The notes beneath the pieces are model-generated. The model had not been told where the DNA came from. It searched no databases and worked only from the letters and a program-made list of their open reading frames with translations. This document shows, one piece after another, positions 1 through 10,933 of a DNA stretch of 64,000 bases. Each line of letters opens with the position of its first letter. The stretch's first letter is position 1. Location of the stretch: contig VXBM01000550.1 in NCBI GenBank assembly GCA_013400155.1, positions 233,710-297,709 of the forward strand, in the 5' to 3' direction. Both the position numbers and the translations under genes were made by a program. Source of the stretch: Helopsaltes ochotensis. Taxonomy: Eukaryota > Chordata > Aves > Passeriformes > Locustellidae.

Positions 1-3000
1 TTTTGCTATCAGAACTATTTGAAATTATATACCTTTTATCTCATTTAAAAGATCATTCGCAGAAAGAAAAAAAAATTGTTATTATGGGGAGAGAGCAACC
101 ATTTTAGAAGAAAGTTCAGATTGTGATGAAAAACACATTTCAAATTGGCTAATGTTAAAATTTTTCAGCTACATCCTAAACAGCAGGCTAACAATTTCTG
201 AACTCATTATAACTGAGTATTTCTCATATGGAAAAATTTCAAAGTTAGCAATACTGTAGATGCAAAACTGTGCCTGACCCCTTTTGTATAAGGAGCAGTG
301 GCAGGGTCATTTGCTTTTTGAGCTTCGTTAGATCCTGAATTCAAGCCTTTGTAAAAAGGGCTATTCAGATTCAGTTTCCGTATGATTCTTCAAAGATGTC
401 AGTTGCTCTTTGAAGTCTCTTCCTAAATTAAGCAGTTGAGAACTTAAGAAAGTGAAACAAAAAGACTGAGAAAATGAAGTGGATTCAAGAATCCATGAAT
501 ATTTCAACTGTCATAAAAAGCTTCATATTGAGCATACAGTAATATGATTATTAACCTTGTGATTTATTTAAAGTATGCATATGTTAAGCTATAGTATTTA
601 AACAGTGAATACAAACACATCAAGCAAGAGCTGAAAGAATTTGGGCTTTTAGGGGAAAGATGGGAGCAGGAAAACAAGAAAACAAATATTGATGTTCTGA
701 TTTTTTCCAAAGTTTTGATGTAGCCATTACTTGGAACTGATTCATTAGTAGCTATTCTAAATTAGTATACATTATCCCCAAAAAAGTTATGTGATATATT
801 TATGAAAATCTGACATCACTATTAATGATTATGTCAGAGAAAGCCTCTTTTAATATTAAATTTTGCAATTCAATTTCTCTATATTTGTTATTTTATCTAA
901 ATGGCAGTAATGTTTTTTTGCATTAGTGTTGATCTAGAAATGAACTTTTGGCATTGACTCAGAATTGCTGATATTTATATGGTTAGATTATGCCTTTAAT
1001 TGTGCTATTCCTTTTACTATGAGTAAGTTCTCTGGAGTAGAGACTGTTTATCTTCCATCTTTCTATAAAACCCCCAAAACACCTTGGATAACTTTATTAG
1101 CGATAATAAAACTTTTTTTTTGTTTCCTTTTGTAAAATTACTAATATTTTTGGCAATATTATTTATGTAAGATAATGTACAGCATGATTTTTTTTTTTTA
1201 ATCTGGACAGTAATGTGGTACATTACTTACCCCTAAGAGTCTCCAAGGAGGAAGAGAATGTCTTTCTTTTTCAGGTTCTTCAAAATTTTTTTGCTTCTCA
1301 GAACAATACAGTTTTGAGTGAGAGTAGGCATTACTCTACCTCATTTTGCTTCCTATTGAAAGTCAAAGAAGATTTGAATGGACTGCCTGCTATATTTCTG
1401 TTTCCCTTTCACTATTAAAGTCTTCAGTATCTCACAACCATGTTGTAGCTATGTACACTCAATCCTATTTTTTCCACTTGTGCATCTGACGTATTGTCAA
1501 GTCTTGTTTTCCAGATTTGGTGGTCTGCCACACCCATCTGAAGCCAGAGAAATAATTTTGGGGTTGGTGTATTTTCTTTTGTTTTTTGCCCCTTCCTTAG
1601 AGGACATTGTTTTTAAAGTAAAAAGAAATTAGATGTTTGAAAACAAGAAATATTCATTCCTGTTGTGACTTATTACCAGTGTCAAGAACTGACTAAATCT
1701 GAAAGGGTCAGCTTTTAGAGGAAAACATGATTAATAATCTCAAAATTTTGATAGCTGAACTTCTAGCCCATAAAGAGAAAGAAGGACTGTAAGTCTTTGC
1801 AGACTAAGAAACATTTCATCTCTGCTTACAGAAAAAAAACCCAAGATGATTCAGAGGTGGGCTGAGACCTGAAGATTACGCTGAATAGAGCCAGCTCTGA
1901 TTTATTGTTTATATCAGATGATGCCATTTAACCCCATGCTGGACGCACTACAGAGCTTGATATTTTGGACTGAGAGGGGAAAAGAGGATTGTACTGCCCA
2001 GCCTTTCACTGTCTAGTTACCTTCATGTTTAATAAATTAACATCTTTAAATCTATGTCTATCTGTATTTCTTGTGCCTTGTGCATTTTGTACAAAAAGTC
2101 TCTGTTTCTTAGTTACTGTTACAGACTGTATCTAATGATGTGGAAATATGACAACATGAACACATGCACTGAAAGAATTTCATGACTTTGACTCTTAAGT
2201 AAAATCGTTTCTGAGGAAAATGTTCTAATTTTTCATCTGCGCACATGGTTTTGATATTTAATATGCTGGAACTTAATTCAGAAGATTTAAAGTGGCAACA
2301 CGCTGTTAAAACAGGTCTCTACCAAAGCAAAATGATTATTGATGCCAATTATGACAATTTGGCTCAGTATTTCAATAGTTGGAGTATGGGCTACAGTCAT
2401 TTTATAGCTGAAAAAATTATCAGTGATAATTGACTGTGAGTCCTGAACAGGCAGCTTATCCAAGTTCAGTTCAGACAACAAAGGTGCAGAGGAGCCAAAG
2501 AGATTTAAGTCCTCAGTTCACTGTGTCATACCCTCCCTGACATCACTTTATTTTTTAACCATCATCCAATGGACCGTATAAGATATATAGGGGTTGATGG
2601 CTTTGGCTGCCGAATTTATGAGTAGAATCTCTTGCTGAATTGTCACATAATTGGGTTCTTAAAATAGATTTTCTAAGGTAAGTGCAGATATAGTTGTGTA
2701 TTGTATCCCAGTTCAGACTTTTTTTGTAAAAATGAACCAGACATAGAAATTTATAGGGAAAAGTATAATGGCCAGTGATTAATAATGATCATATAGATTA
2801 AATGTCATAATTAGACTGGCAAGAAGACTAAAAGGCCAAAAAGGAAATAGAATTGTATGAAATTTCATTAATACTGGGTTTAAGCCTTGCATTCCAGCAC
2901 ACAAGCTGTTTATATTTAGAAATATTGCAGGGTTAATAAATTGATGTCAATATTTTTGCAAAGATATTAAACCCTCTGTAGTACTACAGCTGATATTTTT

Positions 3001-3324
3001 GTTTAATATATGAATCATAACTAATTTTATTATTGAAATAACTCAGTCCTAATTAAAACTTGTGCCTAATTCACATCTGAATTTTTTTAGTTACCTAGAA
3101 ATTGTTCCTTAGAGTTTAAATTTTATTTTCCTACTTATTTATTGAATGAAAAGTGGGTGAGGAATTGATTTTTCAGGGAAAATAAATATGTTGAAATGTT
3201 TTACTGATTTTGGTTTAAATAAAGATATTGTTGAAAGCAATTCAAGTAAAAAGTAGAAATTATGTGCAAAAAACTAAACCCAAAGAATAGAAACGTATGT
3301 TTTGACAAAGACATAAAAATAAAA
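1..3324. other. AT-rich unique sequence, no gene seen
   Basis: No coding exon, RNA gene or recognisable interspersed repeat is visible. Open frames are short, rich in K/N/F/I/L codons and stop-bounded, as expected by chance in AT-rich DNA. Short T runs occur near 1189-1199. I see no family-level similarity in the frames near 1215-1632 or 2245-2433. Confidence 0.6.
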
Positions 3325-3388
3325 CTTTGGTAACTGCCTTGACCAGAGTAGATAATTATGTCTACTCTGGTCATGGTAGTTACCAAAG
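3325..3388 (+). ncRNA. Near-perfect 64-nt hairpin, candidate microRNA precursor (unproven)
   Basis: Two 28-nt arms (3325-3352 and 3361-3388) flank an 8-nt loop (3353-3360). Pairing them base by base gives 26 Watson-Crick pairs, one G-U pair (if read as plus-strand RNA) and a single U-U mismatch. Read from the minus strand, the two imperfect positions become A-C and A-A, so the plus-strand RNA folds better. Stem length, loop size and near-continuous pairing fit an animal pre-miRNA. I do not recognise the arms as a known microRNA seed family. A short palindromic transposon remnant or a snap-back duplication would look similar. The hairpin is seen in the sequence; the microRNA role is inference. 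Confidence 0.35.
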
Positions 3389-3812
3389 TCTTTGAACTAT
3401 ATATCCGATATACCTGAAGTCAGGCTGGAAAGCATTACCAATGCATTTGGTATCACTTAAAATTATCTGGTAGTGTTAATTTCTTTCAACAGTTTTGGAA
3501 CCGCTCATCTGCATCCAGTGTCACTTCTGCAGGGTGGAATAGGAAAACATACACTGAAGTGTATCAAAAGGAGGAGCTAAGAGAACAGAGACGGGGGAAA
3601 AAAAAAGGCTTTCTGAGTGTGAAGTGGACTTGATCTCGCTCAGGGACACTCCTCTCAACCCACTTTGTGTCAAGCAACTAGCATGGGTGAAGTTCTCAAG
3701 TTCTGCAGACAAACGCATCCCACTCAAATCCAAAGCCCTATAGTGGCATTCAATTGGTGCACCTGTATTTGAATTTTTCCCCTCAAAGTACCTGAAATAG
3801 ACTAAGAGAAGC
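3389..3812. other. Unique sequence between hairpin and pyrimidine tract
   Basis: No gene, repeat family or RNA is recognised. A 110-codon minus-strand frame overlaps 3521-3853, but it begins in the pyrimidine tract (poly-lysine stretch) and resembles no known protein, so I treat it as chance. Confidence 0.5.
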
Positions 3813-3828
3813 TTTTTTTTTTTTTTCT

Positions 3829-3851
3829 CCCTCCTCCCTTCCCCCTTCCCC
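3829..3851 (-). other. Canonical G-quadruplex motif (minus strand) in a pyrimidine tract
   Basis: Downstream of a 14-T run (3813-3826), the plus strand carries C-runs at 3829-3831, 3836-3838, 3841-3845 and 3848-3851. On the minus strand this makes four G-runs of at least three with loops of 4, 2 and 2 nt, which fits the classical quadruplex rule. About 25 bp downstream, the plus strand has a purine tract (3875-3921) with G-runs at 3879, 3889, 3897 and 3917. The two tracts are partly complementary and could also pair as a hairpin. Folding in vivo is inference. Confidence 0.6.
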
Positions 3852-4575
3852 ATTTATCTTTTAATGGCAGTACAGAGAGGGAAAAGAAGGGAGGAAGGGA
3901 GGTGACAACAGTAGGAGGGGGTTGCAGGCTCTGTAGGATTGCAAGCAAAGGTTCATTCATGTACGTTTATTCCACACACAAAAAAAGAGACTATTCAACC
4001 ACTTTGAATAGATCATCATAACTGCTTGTCTGGTCAGCTTTCTCCTTAGAGTTTCAAGTTATAGGGGTCGATGTGTAATCTAGGGGTCTTGTCTAGCTGC
4101 CTCTATTAAAAAGTGCAGCACTCAATGCCAGCTGCACTAAGCGGGGTGCCTCTATCTGTAATAGTGCCATCAACAATTCTGAAGATGTACTTTGAGTGCA
4201 CACAGGATAGACAGAGAGTCTGATACAGCGCTGACATTTCCAGAGCTGGCCACAGCTGATTTTATGCTAAATACACTAATCTTTTACATCAGTCCTTTAA
4301 TCAGGAAGATATTCACTCATTGATATGCTCCTAGTTGAGGCAAATTAAGTTGGCTTTGATAGTCCTTTTTTCCCCTTCTCTAATAATTAGGAAACAATCC
4401 AGAGTTTAACTCACATAAAGAGTACCAAAGAGTATTTTGTGGTGGGGTGTGTTCTGCCATCAGTTTGTCAGATTTTTTTTCCTCTTTTTTCTCTCTGTTT
4501 TTTGGAAAAAGTATGAATTGTGTTTCATCTCATGATTAAATGCAAGAAATACATTCATGACTCTGCTTCTCCATC

Positions 4576-4599
4576 TTTTTTTTTTTTTTTTTTTTTTTT
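4576..4599. repeat. Poly(T) tract, 24 T
   Basis: There is an uninterrupted run of 24 T. No retrocopy or LINE with a poly(A) tail is recognisable beside it, and avian CR1 elements end in an 8-bp repeat rather than poly(A). It is best read as a simple homopolymer repeat. Confidence 0.95.
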
Positions 4600-5449
4600 A
4601 GTGGGATGTGCAGGAAAGAAAGGCTAGTGCTAGAAAGTGTATTCCCTGTCTTGAAAGAAGGGAATTCTTTCTCTGTTTTGAAACAGGGAGGAACACAATA
4701 AAGTGGGCAGACTCTGAAGCTCTAGGAAGCCTAGTCTAGGTGTCTGAGGATCTGGAGGCATTCCTTTTAAAGCAATGAATGTTGCTGTCCTTTGTCAGCA
4801 TAGCTTCCTAGGCACATTTGTTACTGCTGGCCCCAATGCCCTTCTCATCTACTCACCTAAATAAATCTAAAAAGAATGGAGGAAACTAATTGCTGCTTGA
4901 ATCAAAAAGTCTCATGTAAATTTGCTCTTTGTGATATATACCACAGATGCAGAATACGCTGTGCCCTTCTCTTTTCATACACCTTACATCTAGACTCAAT
5001 GTGCATTATTTACTTAATCATTGAATGAAAAGCTGCCAAGGACAGATATTAAAAGGGATGAAGACAATCACAGTTTTTCCTTTCCAGATTCTCATTTCTG
5101 TTTTCCTTTGCTCCTCTCTCTTAAGGCTTAAGACTGTAAGCATCAGACCTATGTTATAAAACCTCTCAGGCTTGGAGGCTGAGAAGAATGTGGAAACTAA
5201 TAATGACATGGCCTTCAGTGCTTTGTTTGCAGTGAACAGAAACAACAAAAGAATCTTCCAATGATCTAAGCCTGCTCGAAACACAGTGCCATTTCTTCCC
5301 ATGAGATGTGAAGCAAGGAATGTATTGAGAATATGTTCTTCCTTTTTAGACTAAGATGTTTGAAGCCTCAGAAAATTTTAAAACTTGAGAGACTATAGCA
5401 TCTCATCTAGATCCAAATAAATTTGGCTTTTCCCTCTGTCCTCCAGCCT

Positions 5450-5487
5450 GATAAGATAAGAGATAAGAACTACAGAGATAAGAACTA
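5450..5487 (+). promoter_or_regulatory. Cluster of four GATAAG motifs with a 14-bp direct duplication
   Basis: GATAAG occurs at 5450, 5455, 5462 and 5477. A 14-bp unit (5459-5472) is repeated exactly at 5474-5487, one base later. GATAAG is the preferred core of GATA zinc-finger factors, and clustering within 40 bp is denser than chance. Whether it is a working enhancer is not shown by the sequence. Confidence 0.35.
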
Positions 5488-8400
5488 AGGCAGTGCTACA
5501 GCTAATAGCAGCAACCAAATACTACTGACCTTTACCTTTTTCATGTTGATCCACAAGAACTTGGCAAGGCCAGGGTTTAAGGTTTTTTAAGGAACAACAT
5601 CAGAGTAAAACCATGAAGTATTCCTTACAATATAATACTGAATTTTGAGCTTTAAAGGAACAGGAAAAGGACTCTATAGAATATTTTCTGCAGATGAGAG
5701 TTTTACATCTGATTTCAAGATGGCATTTGTCAACAAAATGATCAGATACTGCTAGTCACCAGTGTGTTAGAAGGAGAGCCAAGCTTTGGGAAAAAAAAAA
5801 TCTTGATTCTCTCTTAATTTCTTCCACGGCACATGGGAACTAGGGAAAGGAAAATATAGGTTGCAGTAGCTCTGTAAATCACTCAAAGGCTTTCTCAGGA
5901 CTGTCTTCTGTGTTTTCCTCTTTGTTTTGCCTAAGTTCTCTTCTCTGTTCTATGCAACTGTGTGCTTTTGAAGTATAAAGAAGCAAAAGCTTCTTGTCCT
6001 TGTCATTAAAAACTTGCATAAATCTCTTCCTTCCTTACTAGTCACCTTTTATTTTTACTGGATAGGTCTCTAACACTTTTGCACTACTACCTCTTAGGGG
6101 TTTAATATTCTCTTTCCTTCTTTGTCTTCCCCAAACTGATTGTCTGTTTCCTTCATTAATTTGCTTCTATTATGTTTTGCTGTTTTATTAAATGGGCTCT
6201 ACTTCTATTGTTTTCCGAATTAAGGTCTGAACTAATAAACAAATATCTGTGCAGTGCTGAGTGGTCAAAAGGTTAAATGTGAATATAGAATTAGACACTT
6301 CACAGGAACCCTCCTTAGCCACAAGGCATATATGGTAGGTGCAGCAAAATAAATAAAGACAGAAAAAAAAAATAGAAACAGCTTAAAAAATGGTGTGCCT
6401 TATGTACCACTTTGGAACGCTGCAGGAAAATCTCCCTTTTATTTTGCAGTGTTGTTGATTATTTGATCATATATTTTTTAAGCATTACTGCTCCCCCAGT
6501 ATTACCACACAAATAACATGGGAGTACGTTTACCATTTACATCTTAAATAAATGTGTTGTGCAGCTCCCTTCAGATCACCCCCCTGTGAGAGAGGGATCC
6601 AGAAGCTGACTGGATTAATATTACCCCTCAGGTAGTAAGAGAACTTCAATGCTGTTCCAGACCTCTTAACCATAACTAAAATTTTTATTTTTTAATCCAT
6701 TAAAAAAAAAAAAAAGAAGAAAAGGTTTTATGAAATAACCATTTAACCATTTATGTTTACGGAAAGGAAAATATTTTGCTGAGAAATATTTTTTGAAGAT
6801 AGTATTGCAGTCAAGGGGACATCCCAGAGCAAATCATGAATGTCAAATTATAGTCTGACTCTGGGGCCACTCAAAAGCTTACTGCAGGTCTTGCTGAGAA
6901 ATCTATTCACCACATATATCTAAATAAAGATATGAGGTGATGCCAGTCTGAGAATTATGAATAATAGAAACTTAGTAAAAACTATGGGGATGTTTTTTCC
7001 TCCTTTCCTACAATCAACAGGGTCGTAGTAACAGTACTGGGCTTTTTTGCCTGGAGAAACATATCTCATATATTTTGCTAATGTTTCTTGAAACGTGATA
7101 AAGCAGGTGAGGGTATTTTTTTTTAAGCACAGAAATTTGAAAGTCTTCATTCCTTGTGCTGCAGATTAAGAATGTCAGGTAACATTTATATAATCTGGAT
7201 TGAGGAGGGCCCTTGAAACAAATATTTTACTTTATTTTTTTATACATTCTTCAAGATAAATCAGAATTCATTCACTGACCGTCACTAATCACCAAGACCA
7301 TTTGTGCTTTTCCTTCTCCCCAAGGTTAGAATGGTTTGTTTTGTGCTGAAGTATTTTATTTGATTTCCAGTTACTCCTGCCCTGAGAAATAGAGAAAGTT
7401 TTTTACAAGGCTCTGTATTTTTAAACATTATTTCACACTATGGCATGAGGGGTTTTTTGTTTTTTTTATGGAGTTGGACCATGAGTTTATCCAGAAGCCT
7501 AAGTTAATGAAAAAAGTCCTCTCATTAAGCATTGTGTGTTTGTAGAAGCATGTGGCTGCTGTCCTCACCAGGCTACATTGCCTGCCTATTGATTTTTCTT
7601 GACAAATTTAAGGTATGTTTTTGACCTATAAAAAACAAAATGGCATGAGACTTTCACAATAGCTGCAGGCGTTTGAGGGACTTGAACTGATATCTTGAAA
7701 ATCTGAGAGGGAAGACTGGCAGTAGAGTTTCCCTGAAGGTGCCTTCATCTGTGAACTTATTAAAAACATCTTTGTAGACCTTCAGGGTACTCTGTAAGGC
7801 ATTTCTATTTTCTTATGCTTTTGGAAGAGAGGGAGGATCTTGAAAGAACTCCTACTATTTTAGATAAGCAGTCTTTAATAGAAAATTTGTCCAAACAATT
7901 TCAGGTAAGTTCTTTTATAAATATGTAGCAAAAGCAAAATTAGATGGCTTATAGTGGTACTTGACTACTCAAAATCATATTTCAGGATGTCTCCTGTTTG
8001 TCTTGATATTATGCTACTGTTGACAAAGGGATGAAAAAAAAGGTAAGGAAAATCTTCCCCATGTCTGGTGACTGATAAAACTTAGCTGTTTTGGGTTGTA
8101 AGAACTTAAAGTGGGCTTGGCAGGCCGTGGATTTGCTGACTCCTCTGGAGTGCTGTGTATTGACCCATTTAATAGCAAGAACAGGATAGTCTTTCTGAGG
8201 ATGCCACTCTATCAAAAGTAGAAGGCAAACTATATCTCTTGACATTGCTACTTTTTTAAGAAACGTAAAGAGATATATTGGGGAAGAAGTAAACAGAAAA
8301 AGCAGAACAACTCCATCTATTTTTTTCTTTAACAGAAAGGCAAATTTCCAAGAAAAAGTATCATAAAGTCACTGCTCATTTCACAGACAGATTGTTTAAG

Positions 8401-10378
8401 GCAACGAGACGGGGGGCGGTATGCCTGTGGTTATCTGTAGGTAGATGGATGGTAATGTGAACAAATGGGAGAAGCATAGATACCAAATACAAAAGAGAAA
8501 TAGTGGATATAATAAAAGGAAGAAATTGCAAGGAGAATAGGAAGGAAAGGTGTAATCAATATATCAAAGGAAGATTTTTGTGGTAGGAGGGAGATAAGTA
8601 CAAGAAGAATGAGAAGCTACAAAAAATTGAATAGAAAATAATTTCTGTTATCTAATGAGTTAGATTATTAATTAATGTTGTTAGAGAAGTGCTACTATTA
8701 AATGTATTGCATAATAGCAAAATAGATGGCACAAATTGTTCCTTTTTATATTTGGGGGTTATCTTTGCATCTTTTGGGGTCCAGCGGCAATGGCCATAGT
8801 AGAAAGAAACATGGCAGGATGACTTTTTCACAGAGATTGCTATGGGTATTCCCTGGTCTAGCTGGTGTCAGGTAAACCACATCAATAACTATCAGTCATT
8901 TCACAAAGGCCAAGACCTTCCTTGGGGATATGCAAACTATTAGAAATTATTTGGCCTTCTCTATTTTCACCAATAGGTGGCAATATTAATTTTTTATTGA
9001 CCTACATAATGATCTGTTATCCTAAATTTTGAATAATCATCTCTGAGTTAACAATAACTTTTTTTTTTCATTTTTCTTACTGCAAGTGTATTAAATGGTA
9101 GGAATTGAAATTATATTCATGAATATCCGGGTCATTTAATCTTGTTTTTAAGAAGTTAAAATTGAATGGCAAGGGATGTGAGTACTTCCTACCAGAAGTC
9201 TATCCATAATTCTTTGATAGTCCAACACCTCCTTTCTGATTTCCAATCCAGCTCTTATTTCCTCTCCTTATGGTAGAGTTTGCTTTAATATTTTATGGGT
9301 TTCCTTTTCAGGTTTACCAATTAATTTTTCTTTTCAGAAAAGTTGAAATGTTGTTGTTGATGTGTAGTTAAAAATTGTAGATTGTATGTGTGACATGAAA
9401 GATCTAAACTCCTGCTTTACTGTTTTTCTATGCTGTTCTTGCTGTGCTCTGTATTCTTAATAATTTTATTTGTTTTTCAGGATGAATTTTTCTTAACATG
9501 TTACCAACTTAAGGATCAGAGTTTTCCTGAGGCCATTGTCAATATTTGGTACTGTTTTTCCTTGAGTTTTAGTCAATTGCCAACACTCGACTTTCTAGAG
9601 CAATGTTGATATGGATATAGGACATGACAGAGGTACTGTAGGTGCATCTTTATTTTCAAACTGAATTTATTTCTCTCCTAAGTTTTATTTCTCTCCATAC
9701 CCGTTAAATTTCTTCCACTCACTCAGAAGTTAGAGATCAATAATATTTTTGCATGAAAAAGGCCAACAATCTTGTCATTCTTTTCATCCAAAACTAACAG
9801 AGAGTTAATTGGAAGTTTTCACTGAGTAATGACTAAAGAATTTGGCTCACAACAAAGACAGTACATGAAAATGTATTTTCTTTAAAAGAAGAAGACTCCA
9901 TCTGAAACAATACAATAGCATTTTTCAGTAAAATGAACTACTTGAAAGTGATATATTGTAGTGGTTTATGTAGCATTGTCTTATCCTTGGACTGATGTAT
10001 GGTAGCATTTAAAATGATTGTCAAAACAGGAAATGTAGAGAACCAGAAAGTATCTAGAAAAATATGCACAGTTTTTATGATTGCTTGGCTTGCCTTTGTT
10101 TACAAGCTCTTATTCATTAAGTAGTTTTCTTCGTGTCTCTTGAAATTCTCTACGGCATTTCTCAGGATTTGTAGCAGCTCACATTGAAAGTGTTACACAA
10201 ACATCAGTAATATCAGCACTTTCTTTCACTTCCAGCCTGAAAGCCATGCCTGGTTCATCAAATCTCAGTTTACTTGAAATCCTTGGTGAATCTACTGTAT
10301 ACACGGAAAAGTTAGTGAGTAACACCCTATTTGTGTTGAAACTGGTCAAATTCAGAGAATTCACCCCATTCAAGGGAG
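5488..10378. other. AT-rich unique sequence, no gene seen
   Basis: No exon, RNA gene or interspersed repeat is recognised. It holds an A-tract with purine extension (6702-6724), a GGGGCGG box on an isolated CpG-bearing patch (8413-8419) and several T-rich tracts. Open frames such as those at 6920-7150 and 8009-8245 are short and unlike known proteins. Confidence 0.55.
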
Positions 10379-10430
10379 AAAAAAAAAAAAAAGAAAGAAG
10401 AAAAAAAAAGAATAGGAAAAGGAAAAAGTA
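10379..10430 (+). repeat. Purine-only A/G low-complexity tract
   Basis: The tract is almost pure A and G on the plus strand, with several A-runs. Small open frames on both strands here are low-complexity (poly-K or poly-F) artefacts. Confidence 0.85.
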
Positions 10431-10604
10431 CATAAGGACTTCTACCAGCAAAAATGACAGATTTTATAAGTAGAGATGGCACACAGAGAATCAACTGCTG
10501 CTTAGTTCAGATACTTCTCTGTCTGTGAGATGTTTCTGGTTTTCAGGCTGGCTGGAAGTTTGTAACTCCTTCTCTCCTGTCTCTAAGAATCAGCCTTGAA
10601 ACTC

Positions 10605-10620
10605 TTTTTTTTTTTTTTTT
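10605..10620. repeat. Poly(T) tract, 16 T
   Basis: This is a homopolymer run, followed by a C-T-rich stretch ending in CAG at 10630. It resembles a splice acceptor, but the sequence after it is closed in all three plus-strand frames within 35 bases. Confidence 0.9.
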
Positions 10621-10665
10621 CTCATTGCAGTATCACTTATATCTGGTATAAACTGAGCTGATGTG

Positions 10666-10686
10666 AACTGTACTCCCAGTACAGTT
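10666..10686. other. Short perfect hairpin (9-bp stem, 3-nt loop)
   Basis: Arms 10666-10674 and 10678-10686 are perfect reverse complements around CCC. The size is within what occurs by chance in 64 kb. No function is assigned. Confidence 0.6.
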
Positions 10687-10896
10687 TCTCTGAGATACAA
10701 GGTACTGCTGTGCCTTAACCATGACTGAATAGTAGCTTTTTAATGGCCACTGTTGCAGCTGAATCAACAAGCAATAAGCTAGCAAAATTAAAGGTATTTA
10801 ATCTTTGATCTTGCGGGTAGTTTTGGTTTTGCCACCCATGATGATGCCAGTAAAAAAACAGACACATGAAACTCAATGTCAAAGCCTCTAGCTGTA

Positions 10897-10933
10897 ACTG
10901 TTTAATTAGTACTTCAGTTACTGTTTAATTAGT
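10897..10933 (+). repeat. 14-bp direct repeat with 23-bp period
   Basis: A 14-bp unit at 10897-10910, containing a TTTAATTAG core, recurs exactly at 10920-10933. Counting the bases just upstream gives 16 of 17 matches. It is a small tandem duplication of a homeodomain-like AT core, with no known role. Confidence 0.7.

Noticed and set aside
3521..3853. 110-codon minus-strand open frame
   Set aside because: It starts in a pyrimidine tract that gives poly-lysine, resembles no protein, and has no promoter or splice context.
10605..10700. Splice-acceptor-like T-tract ending in CAG at 10630, with a GT further on
   Set aside because: All three frames after the CAG close within about 35 bases, so no coding exon is supported. 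A T-tract alone is common in this DNA.
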